A stretch of DNA of 13,442 nt from JBDKGD01 sp964513095 (GTDB taxonomy: Bacteria; Patescibacteriota; Minisyncoccia; UBA6257; 2-01-FULL-56-20): NCBI GenBank assembly GCA_964513095.1, contig CAZELH010000022.1:1-13442 (forward strand), written 5' to 3'. The notes under the pieces are model-generated. The model saw only the letters and a list, made by a program, of their open reading frames with translations. It searched no databases and had not been told where the DNA came from. Within the stretch, counting starts at the first letter, position 1. Each line of letters starts with the position of its first letter. This document shows positions 7,268 through 13,433 of this stretch, one piece after another. A program made the translations under genes and the position numbers.

Positions 7268-7738
7268 TTATTTCGATAAAGCCAGTCGGTAGAGCGTAAA
7301 GACGAGTGCGACAATCTCTCGAAAGGGATTGGTCCACGGGTATGTCTTCCAACTGAATCGAATTTTCACGACTCTTTTTAAGCCAAGAAGCCAGATGAGC
7401 CAGACGCGAAAAATATGATACCACGCGCTCACGACGATGATAGCACCGTCGCCAGCGTGCTTAATCGCTTCATACGCCGCCTTCGACTCGTTGATAGTGC
7501 TCCATCCGACCGGATTAATAATGATTCGATACTCCGGCCATCCGTGCTCAACAAGGTAGCGCACCATCGCTTGAGAAAATAATCGATGCGATTCGTTTGG
7601 CGGGGAGCCAACGCCGATCACGATAAACGCATTTTTTTCTCGTGCTACGGTGATGGCAACATCGCATCTTCCGCATGCGTCCGGACAGGGGAGTCCATTT
7701 TCAATACGAGAGGCATACACAACCACAAAGGTTGTCAT
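7268..7738 (-). CDS. DUF218 (YdcF/SanA/ElyC-like) domain protein
   Basis: A 156-residue protein. The core INESKAAYEAI (82-92) followed by IIVVSAWYHIFRVWLIW (100-116) matches the DUF218 pattern of a Glu-containing helix and a strand ending S-x-x-H-x-x-R. Proteins of this family are linked to cell-envelope or surface-polymer functions in other bacteria, but their biochemistry is poorly known. The N-terminal strand MTTFVVVYASR is present without the usual transmembrane anchor, so it is probably cytosolic. An unusual CPDACGRC (C18, C22, C25) just after it could bind metal or form a disulfide. The start is secured by AAAGGAGGTGG ending 6 bases before the ATG. It faces the M50 gene tail to tail, each with its own terminator, and is divergent from the DoxX-like gene. 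Confidence 0.7.
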   Translation of the reverse strand: MTTFVVVYASRIENGLPCPDACGRCDVAITVAREKNAFIVIGVGSPPNESHRLFSQAMVRYLVEHGWPEYRIIINPVGWSTINESKAAYEAIKHAGDGAIIVVSAWYHIFRVWLIWLLGLKRVVKIRFSWKTYPWTNPFREIVALVFTLYRLALSK

Positions 7739-7744
7739 GGTATA

Positions 7745-7802
7745 CCACCTCCTTTCTACTCTGCTATCTTACATTATAACATAAAAATGGCATAAAAGTC
7801 AA
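7745..7802 (-). promoter_or_regulatory. Strong promoter and ribosome-binding site of the DUF218 gene
   Basis: On the minus strand, TTGACT (complement of 7797-7802), an 18-base spacer with an extended TG, and TATAAT (complement of 7773-7778) precede a leader of about 28 bases. The leader carries an almost perfect Shine-Dalgarno AAGGAGGTGG (complement of 7745-7754). Confidence 0.75.
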
Positions 7803-7819
7803 TAGATTGGGAATAAAAA

Positions 7820-7834
7820 TGGTATACTAAAAAT
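7820..7834 (+). promoter_or_regulatory. Extended -10 of the DoxX-like gene, leaderless
   Basis: TGG-TATACT (7820-7828) is an extended -10. The base 7 positions downstream is 7835, the A of the ATG itself, so the mRNA is predicted to start at the initiation codon. No clear -35 or Shine-Dalgarno site is present. Confidence 0.5.
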
Positions 7835-8206
7835 ATGAAAAATAAAAAAATGGTTGAGTGGCTACTGCGCGTGGGGGTTGCCGGAGAGTTTATCGGCCAT
7901 GGACTATTGGCAATTGGGGGAAAGGCAGATTGGATAGGGTGGATTAGCCAGATGACAGGCGTTGCTACGCCAACCGCAACGACGCTTTTGTTGCTGATCG
8001 GCGTCTCCGACATTCTCGTTGCGCTGGTGGTGTTACTGAAGCCACTCCCATCGGTGTTGCTGTGGGCGGCATTTTGGGGATTCTGGACGGCACTCGTGCG
8101 GCCACTTGTTGGTCAGTCCGTATTAGATTTCATTGAACGATCTGCTAACTGGGCAGCTCCATTAGCGCTTTTCTATTTCTACAAAATCGAAAAATCAAAC
8201 CGATAA
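7835..8206 (+). CDS. Small four-helix membrane protein, DoxX/SURF4-like
   Basis: A 123-residue protein with four hydrophobic helices at about 7-27, 47-68, 71-90 and 103-116, so it is an inner-membrane protein. The first helix reads LLRVGVAGEFIGHGLLAIGG (10-29), close to the R-x-x-x-G-x-x-F-x-x-H-G pattern of DoxX-like proteins. That family includes quinone- and redox-associated membrane subunits, but many members have no known function, and catalytic residues are not evident here. Residues 33-45 (WIGWISQMTGVAT) form a polar loop between helices 1 and 2. The stop lies at 8204-8206, one base before the assembly gap, so downstream partners are unknown. The family call is moderate; membrane topology is more certain. 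Confidence 0.6.
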   Translation: MKNKKMVEWLLRVGVAGEFIGHGLLAIGGKADWIGWISQMTGVATPTATTLLLLIGVSDILVALVVLLKPLPSVLLWAAFWGFWTALVRPLVGQSVLDFIERSANWAAPLALFYFYKIEKSNR

Positions 8207-8207
8207 A

Positions 8208-8307
8208 NNNNNNNNNNNNNNNNNNNNNNNNNNNNNNNNNNNNNNNNNNNNNNNNNNNNNNNNNNNNNNNNNNNNNNNNNNNNNNNNNNNNNNNNNNNNN
8301 NNNNNNN
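8208..8307. other. Assembly gap (100 N)
   Basis: Exactly 100 N, a placeholder of unknown real size. Adjacency of the DoxX-like gene and the ribonucleotide reductase locus is therefore a scaffolding inference. Confidence 0.95.
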
Positions 8308-8360
8308 CCTGTGGATATGTTTTCGTTTTAAGGCCGGTATTCCTCACAAAGACGCTGGTT

Positions 8361-8390
8361 TTGGAGCTTGGGTGGTGTGGATGGTATAGT
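8361..8390 (+). promoter_or_regulatory. Likely promoter of the nrdA leader
   Basis: TTGGAG (8361-8366), an 18-base spacer ending in TGG, and TATAGT (8385-8390) form an extended -10 promoter. The predicted start near 8397 gives a leader of about 336 bases before nrdA. This contrasts with the near-leaderless starts elsewhere in the window. Confidence 0.5.
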
Positions 8391-8398
8391 TAATGCAG

Positions 8399-8732
8399 TA
8401 GAGTTATTTTTTGTTTAGATAAAAAACAACTCTAACATCGCATAAAGAAAAATCTTTTTTTATGCGATGACCCTGTGTTTTTCGGCAACCAATGCAGTGT
8501 GAAGTGACGCTCTCGTTCGTGGTTTTTCTCTAAGAAACGCGAAGGAAGCGAGTTCTTTTTCTTTTCTCTTTGCGTTTTCGTCTTTATCGACACATCGCGC
8601 CAAGATAATTGGCTCGTTTTTTGGCCCTCATAAAAATAAGAGAGTCGTGTTGGATAATAAAGGCCTACGCAAAAAGATGCAGAGGCTGTTTTTTTACCCT
8701 TCTTCTTACTAACCAATTTTTTCTATACCTAT
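8399..8732 (+). promoter_or_regulatory. Structured 5' leader of nrdA (possible attenuator)
   Basis: No gene is credible here. Successive hairpins can be drawn: 8399-8434 (15-base arms, one mismatch); 8436-8469 (CATCGCATAAA perfectly paired with TTTATGCGATG); 8535-8577 (AAACGCGAAG with CTTTGCGTTT); 8596-8616 (8-base stem, one mismatch) followed by T6 at 8617-8622; and 8662-8687 (GGCCT with AGGCT) followed by T7 at 8689-8695. The last two have intrinsic-terminator form yet lie upstream of nrdA. They could be regulatory attenuators, or end another short RNA. I find no cobalamin-box or T-box sequence. Confidence 0.4.
8596..8622 (+). terminator. Terminator-like hairpin inside the nrdA leader
   Basis: CGCGCCAA (8596-8603) pairs with TTGGCTCG (8609-8616) with one C-T mismatch around GATAA, then TTTTTT. 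It ends 110 bases before the nrdA ATG. The later hairpin 8662-8687 with T7 is a weaker second candidate. Confidence 0.5.
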
Positions 8733-11700
8733 ATGAAGCAAGTCAAAAAGCGCAACGGATCCCTTGTTGATTTCGAAGTCGCAAAAATAACCAGTGCAAT
8801 GACCAAGGCGTTTGCCGCCGTTGGGGTAGCAATAGCGCCGGAACGATTGCTTGCAATGACCAACGGTGTTGTCCGCGATTTGGAAGCGGCATTTCCCGAA
8901 CAGACGCCGTCGGTGGAGCATGTGCAGGATTTTGTCGAACGAATTATTATGCGCGAAGGGTTTTATGATGTGGCAAAAAATTACATCGTCTATCGCTACG
9001 AACACACGAAAATTCGACAAGAAAAAAAAGAAGAAGAGGTTCAAAAAATTGAAGAGCAGGGCATTATGATCAAAAATCGTTCTGGTCAGATGGAGCGATT
9101 TAATAAGTCAAAAGTCCTCGCCAGTATTCAAAAATTTATCAAAGGGTATGAGCAGACGGTGAACGTCGAGGAAATCGTCAAACAACTCACGTATGAGCTG
9201 TACGAGGGTATTTCAGTGGGAGAGATTCGAAAAGCATTAATTGCGGTGGTGCGATCGTTAATCGAACGTGACCCTGCCTATTCAAAAATAGCCGCGCGAA
9301 TGCTCTTGGATAGTATGTACCGCGAAGTGTTTGGCGCCGACGTCGACCCCGCGCGATTACTCGATGAACATGTAAGGGTATTTGTGCAAAACATCCAACA
9401 CGCGGTTGCCGAACAGCTCCTTGATGAGCGAATGTTGGATTTTGATTTGGAAAAACTGGCGCGCCAGATGAATTTGGATAACGATTACTTGTTTGAATAC
9501 ATGGGGTTAGAGATTTTGGCATCACGGTACTGCATGGAAAATCCAAAAACGAAAAAGCCATTGGAAACACCGCAAATGTTTTGGATGCGCATCGCTATCG
9601 GCACCGCGCTTCTTGAAGACCCCAAGGATCGCGAACGAGTTGCGCTGGAATTTTATGATGTGTTATCGAATTTTTACTACACCCCCGGTGGTCGCACATT
9701 GTTCCAAGCCGGTGCGCGCATTGCTCAGCTTTCAAACTGTTTCTTAAACGTCGTTCCAGATTCGCTCGATTCGATTTTTAAAACATTTTCCGATAACGCG
9801 CAGTACTTGAAATGGTCGGGAGGTACCGGTACCAGCTGGACGCCAGTACGTTCAACCGGTTCATTTATTCGTGGTACAGGCGTGGGAAGCCAAGGAGTGG
9901 TTCCATTTTTGAAAATTGCCAACGATGTTAACCTCGCCATTAATCGCAGTGGCAAACGGCGCGGTGCGGGGTGTGTCTATCTCGAAACATGGCATTTAGA
10001 CATCGAAGACTTTCTTGAGTTGCGTAAAAACACCGGCGACGAACGTCGTCGTACCCACGACATCAATACTGCCAACTGGATTCCTGACTTATTCATGAAG
10101 CGAGTTCGTGACGGCAAAGAGTGGACACTCTTTTCGCCGGGCGATACTCCGGATTTGCACGAGCTCTACGGGGCGGCATTTGAAAAGCGATATACCGAAT
10201 ACGAAGCAATGGTGGCCAATGGTCAAATTACGTTATACAAAAAAGTATCAGCCACTGATTTATGGAAAAAAATGTTGGCGATGTTGTTTGAAACTGGCCA
10301 TCCGTGGATTACATGGAAAGATCCGTGCAATGTTCGTTCTCCTCAAGATCATGTAGGGGTAGTGCACAGCTCAAATTTATGTACGGAAATAACATTGAAT
10401 ACATCGGCGAATGAAACAGCGGTGTGTAACTTAGGATCGTTGAACTTCGCTCGCTTTGTGCGTGATGGGAAATTCGATACGGAACTCGTGGGACGGGTCG
10501 TGCGTATTGCAATTCGCATGCTCGACAACGTGATTGATTTGAATTTTTATCCAACCGAAGATGCTCGTCGCGGAAACATGCGACACCGTCCGGTGGGCTT
10601 AGGAGTGCGTGGGTATCATGACGCGCTCTACATGCTTGGCATTTCTTTTGATACGCCTGCCGCTGTTGCCTTTGCGGATTCAAGCATGGAAGTTGTCTCG
10701 TATTACGCTATTCTTGCTTCATCAGAGTTGGCTCGTGAACGAGGCGCGTATGAGACGTACGTTGGCTCAAAGTGGGATCGCGGTATATTCCCACAAGACA
10801 CGATTGACATCCTCGCCCGCGAACGTGGTGAAGAAATCCCTCTTGCAAGAACGGGAGCGCTCGATTGGGCTCCGGTGCGAGCGCACGTCAAGCAGTATGG
10901 AATGCGCAACTCAAACACGATGGCGATTGCCCCGACCGCTTCTACAGCGAATTTGGTTGGATGCATTCCCTGTGTTGAGCCGATTTACAAAAACATCTAC
11001 GTAAAATCAAACAAAGAAGGGGACTTTGTGGTTATCAACAAATACCTCATTGAAGATTTAAAGAAATTGCATCTGTGGAGTCCGTTATTGTTGAATAAAA
11101 TCAAACATGCTGATGGCAGTATTCAAGCAATTCCGGAAATTCCCGATACAATCAAGGCAAAATATAAGGAAGTATTTGAAATTGAATCAAAGTGGCTGAT
11201 AGAAGCAGCGGCTGCGCGGGGAAAATGGATTGATCAGTCGCAATCACTCAATATTTTCTTCAATGGCACCTCTGGGCGCGAGTTATCAGAAATTTATTTC
11301 CTAGCGTGGCGATTAGGATTGAAAACTACCTATTACTTGCGCACCTTGGGTGCGTCGCAGGTAGAAAAAGCGACGGTTTCAACTGCAGAGTTTGGTAGTA
11401 CTCACACGCGTGCAACCGGCAGTGGCACACAACATGTGGCAGGGGCGACTTCTGCGCATGCCGTGCAAGCAACAACAGGTAGTATTACAGTACCAGTTAC
11501 TGCAAAAATCGAACCAAAGCCACAGGCATCACCAGCCGTATCATACGCCACGTACGCGCCAGCGCAGGTAGTCGCAGCTCCAATGAAGGTGACTCCTTCG
11601 CCATTGACTGTAACGGCATCATCGCAACCAGTCAGCACGGTTCAAACAGTCGTTCACACAGCAACACCGTCACTGTTTGAAAAACCGGTTGATCCGGCAG

Positions 11701-11825
11701 TGCAAATACATTCCTCAACATCACCGTTGGCGGTAGCGGCTGTTGATAACGCCGCGCTTGCCGCGCGTCTTGCGCGAGTTGCCGCGGGAGAAGAGGTGGG
11801 GATTTGTGAGTCGTGTGAGGGGTAG
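8733..11825 (+). CDS. nrdA: Class I ribonucleoside-diphosphate reductase, large (catalytic) subunit
   Basis: The 1030-residue protein reduces ribonucleotides to deoxyribonucleotides using a radical from NrdB. Two ATP-cones lie in tandem: about 1-92 (VKKRNG at 4-9, F14, K18-I19) and 111-200 (KNRSGQMERF at 114-123). Catalytic residues are C336 (SNC) and C565 (CNLG), the redox pair; C550 with N548 and E552 (NLCTE), the thiyl-radical site; Y867-Y868, radical transfer; and PTASTAN (734-740), phosphate binding. A flexible Ala/Thr/Pro/Val-rich region (about 880-1015) precedes the C-terminal CESC (C1025, C1028), the shuttle that re-reduces the active site. Tandem cones are known in the NrdAz group (Pseudomonas, Chlamydia), so overall activity is probably under ATP/dATP control. 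The start follows the family N-terminus, in TATATG context with no Shine-Dalgarno. nrdB follows after 194 bases. Confidence 0.95.
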   Translation: MKQVKKRNGSLVDFEVAKITSAMTKAFAAVGVAIAPERLLAMTNGVVRDLEAAFPEQTPSVEHVQDFVERIIMREGFYDVAKNYIVYRYEHTKIRQEKKEEEVQKIEEQGIMIKNRSGQMERFNKSKVLASIQKFIKGYEQTVNVEEIVKQLTYELYEGISVGEIRKALIAVVRSLIERDPAYSKIAARMLLDSMYREVFGADVDPARLLDEHVRVFVQNIQHAVAEQLLDERMLDFDLEKLARQMNLDNDYLFEYMGLEILASRYCMENPKTKKPLETPQMFWMRIAIGTALLEDPKDRERVALEFYDVLSNFYYTPGGRTLFQAGARIAQLSNCFLNVVPDSLDSIFKTFSDNAQYLKWSGGTGTSWTPVRSTGSFIRGTGVGSQGVVPFLKIANDVNLAINRSGKRRGAGCVYLETWHLDIEDFLELRKNTGDERRRTHDINTANWIPDLFMKRVRDGKEWTLFSPGDTPDLHELYGAAFEKRYTEYEAMVANGQITLYKKVSATDLWKKMLAMLFETGHPWITWKDPCNVRSPQDHVGVVHSSNLCTEITLNTSANETAVCNLGSLNFARFVRDGKFDTELVGRVVRIAIRMLDNVIDLNFYPTEDARRGNMRHRPVGLGVRGYHDALYMLGISFDTPAAVAFADSSMEVVSYYAILASSELARERGAYETYVGSKWDRGIFPQDTIDILARERGEEIPLARTGALDWAPVRAHVKQYGMRNSNTMAIAPTASTANLVGCIPCVEPIYKNIYVKSNKEGDFVVINKYLIEDLKKLHLWSPLLLNKIKHADGSIQAIPEIPDTIKAKYKEVFEIESKWLIEAAAARGKWIDQSQSLNIFFNGTSGRELSEIYFLAWRLGLKTTYYLRTLGASQVEKATVSTAEFGSTHTRATGSGTQHVAGATSAHAVQATTGSITVPVTAKIEPKPQASPAVSYATYAPAQVVAAPMKVTPSPLTVTASSQPVSTVQTVVHTATPSLFEKPVDPAVQIHSSTSPLAVAAVDNAALAARLARVAAGEEVGICESCEG

Positions 11826-12019
11826 TAAAATAAAAAACAAAGATCTCATATATCAATCCTCTTTCGTTGCAATATAATTGAATTTTTCAAGCGAAAACAT
11901 TTTTCTCCTGATGACTCATAGCAGTAGCTACGAGAAAGAAGGAAAAAAGGTTTGCAGCAAAAAATACAATTTTTATTGTAGAATACGAGATTGATACTTG
12001 AGAGCTACATTCTAAAATT
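11826..12019 (+). promoter_or_regulatory. nrdA-nrdB spacer with promoter elements and palindromes
   Basis: A perfect TATAAT (11873-11878) lies inside CAAT-ATA-ATTG (11870-11880). A perfect 16-base inverted repeat TACAAT-TTTT-ATTGTA (11965-11980) overlaps a second -10, TAGAAT (11979-11984). From the latter the nrdB leader would be about 29 bases with no Shine-Dalgarno. A weak hairpin (CTTTCGTTG at 11861-11869 with CAAGCGAAA at 11888-11896) followed by ATTTTT may attenuate nrdA read-through. nrdB thus probably has its own, possibly repressor-controlled, promoter. Confidence 0.45.
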
Positions 12020-13054
12020 ATGCCTATTCAAAAAGGAGCCGAGCCAGCAAACATCAATAATCGTCGCATCATCAATGGAGGTGATGCAGACGTTATCCAG
12101 TTATACCCAATGCGCCATACATTTGCGTGGGAAGCGTACAATGCCGCCAACGCCAATCATTGGTTGCCGACAGAAATTTCGATGCAGAGAGACATCGAGC
12201 AGTGGCGCTCAAACAGCGTCTTAACTGCCGATGAACGACAAGCATTTGAAACGGTGCTCGGATTTTTCACGACCGCCGATTCTATCGCCGCCAACAACGT
12301 AGTATTGGCGCTTTACAAGCACATCACCTCGCCTGAATGTCGCATGTATTTGTTGCGCCAAGGGTATGAAGAGGCGATCCACACGCACGCATACCAATAT
12401 ATTGTTGAAAGTTTGAGCATGGATGAAAGTAAGATTTTCAACATGTATCGACAGGTAGAAGCAATTTACCAAAAAGACAATTTGGTCTTATCGCTGAATG
12501 AAGGAATTTTTGATCCGCATTTCAAGACTGGTACATTTGAAAATGATCAGAAATTTTTAGAAAACTTGATTGTTTTTTCCATCATTTTGGAAGGAATTTT
12601 CTTTTACAGCTCGTTCGCGGTGATGTTTGGATTCCAACGCCAAAATAAATTAGTAGGTTCCGCGGAACAGATTCAGTACATTATGCGCGATGAGTCGATG
12701 CATTTGAATTTTGGCATAAATCTTATTAACACCATCAAGGAAGAGCAACCAGAATTATGGACGCCGGCATTTCAGGCAAAAATGATTGATTTAGTGAAAC
12801 GTGCAGTGGTGTTGGAATACACCTTTGCGCAAGAAGTGTTCCCTCGGGGCATTTTTGGCATGAATGCCGATGGATTTAAGCAGTACATCGAACACATTGC
12901 CGACAGGAGGTTGGAGCGCATTGGCTTGCCAACGCAGTACAATGTGGCAAACCCATTCCCATGGATGTCGGAAGCGGTGGATTTAAACAAAGAGAAGAAT
13001 TTCTTTGAAACTCGTGTTACTGAGTATAAAACGGGTGGTACCTTAGATTGGTAG
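12020..13054 (+). CDS. nrdB: Class I ribonucleoside-diphosphate reductase, small (radical-generating) subunit
   Basis: The 344-residue ferritin-like protein holds the dimetal site that makes the radical used by NrdA. All six metal ligands are visible: D87 (TTADS), E118 and H121 (EEAIH), E191 (LEGIFFY), and E225 and H228 (RDESMH). Y125 occupies the radical-tyrosine position. W48, D224 and Y336 fit the radical-transfer route. Spacing and wording (EEAIHTHAYQYI, FFETRVTEY) are close to the Chlamydia-type NrdB. That protein has Glu in place of D87 and Phe in place of Y125, so this enzyme looks like a tyrosyl-radical type, not the Mn/Fe class Ic. There is no N-terminal ATP-cone, in keeping with the two cones on NrdA. 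Length is normal. The start is the only reasonable ATG; no Shine-Dalgarno is seen. Confidence 0.95.
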   Translation: MPIQKGAEPANINNRRIINGGDADVIQLYPMRHTFAWEAYNAANANHWLPTEISMQRDIEQWRSNSVLTADERQAFETVLGFFTTADSIAANNVVLALYKHITSPECRMYLLRQGYEEAIHTHAYQYIVESLSMDESKIFNMYRQVEAIYQKDNLVLSLNEGIFDPHFKTGTFENDQKFLENLIVFSIILEGIFFYSSFAVMFGFQRQNKLVGSAEQIQYIMRDESMHLNFGINLINTIKEEQPELWTPAFQAKMIDLVKRAVVLEYTFAQEVFPRGIFGMNADGFKQYIEHIADRRLERIGLPTQYNVANPFPWMSEAVDLNKEKNFFETRVTEYKTGGTLDW

Positions 13055-13079
13055 AAGTATGTATCATGATCGGTACTTT

Positions 13080-13106
13080 AAAATGAGGCTTAAAGAGCCT
13101 CATTTT
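13080..13106 (+). terminator. Intrinsic terminator of nrdB
   Basis: A perfect 11-base stem, AAAATGAGGCT (13080-13090) with AGCCTCATTTT (13096-13106), has a 5-base loop. The T run is short (four) but part of the stem, and the A-rich left side may make it bidirectional. Confidence 0.7.
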
Positions 13107-13178
13107 GCTAGTAAGAGTAGTAAAATGAGATTTATAGTTTTTAATTCGCTAACTCGTTAACCCGCTAACTTTTTAACT

Positions 13179-13202
13179 GCTCCGCGCACGTATGCGCGGA
13201 GC
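13179..13202. repeat. GC-rich perfect hairpin
   Basis: GCTCCGCGCA (13179-13188) and TGCGCGGAGC (13193-13202) are perfect inverted copies around CGTA. No T run follows, so it is more like a palindromic repeat element than a terminator. Confidence 0.65.
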
Positions 13203-13332
13203 ATCTGGGGATATGTTTTCTGTTGTTGTTGTAGGGGTAAACAACTAAAATTAATGATAGGTGAGTGAGAGAAATAAATGAAGAAAAAATGTGAGGTTTT
13301 TTCTTATTTTTTCAACAACATCACCGCTATTA

Positions 13333-13405
13333 TTCGTAATTTTTTATAAAAAAAGGGCATGGATTTTTCGCCGCCCAATAAATTCAGATTTCGTAATTTT
13401 TTATA
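13333..13405. repeat. Pair of exact 16-base direct repeats
   Basis: TTCGTAATTTTTTATA occurs at 13333-13348 and again at 13390-13405, start to start 57 bases. The first copy is followed by A-rich DNA and GGGCATGG; the second by a GC-rich hairpin. Confidence 0.6.
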
Positions 13406-13407
13406 CG

Positions 13408-13433
13408 CCCGCAGACATGCGTTGGCGGGTTTT
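13408..13433 (+). terminator. Terminator-like hairpin near the window end
   Basis: CCCGC (13408-13412) pairs with GCGGG (13425-13429), with three further inner pairs and one mismatch, followed by TTTT. It shares the GGCGGG core of Parcubacteria-type palindromes, so it may be a repeat element instead. Confidence 0.35.

Noticed and set aside
8484..8515. Possible cobalamin-type riboswitch around GCAGTGTGAAGTGAC in the nrdA leader.
   Set aside because: The conserved B12-box sequence is absent and NrdA here is a class I, B12-independent enzyme.
8432..8716. A 94-codon leftward frame across the nrdA leader.
   Set aside because: It has only a TTG start, Lys/Ser/Phe-rich composition, no ribosome-binding site and no recognisable motif, and it lies over the hairpins.
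11909..11936. CTGATGA followed by a short CTC..GAG stem and AAAG, suggestive of a hammerhead ribozyme core.
   Set aside because: The GAAA would have to overlap the stem, stem II does not pair correctly when GAAA is placed, and no convincing stem I/III with an NUH site is visible.
13278..13349. A 23-codon frame (MKKKCEVFSYFFNN...).
   Set aside because: It is very short, has weak start signals, and its end is formed by one copy of the direct repeat.
13354..13376. Minus-strand GGGC..GCCC followed by T7, as a terminator for a leftward gene beyond the window.
   Set aside because: The stem is only 4-5 pairs with a long loop and no such gene is seen in the window.
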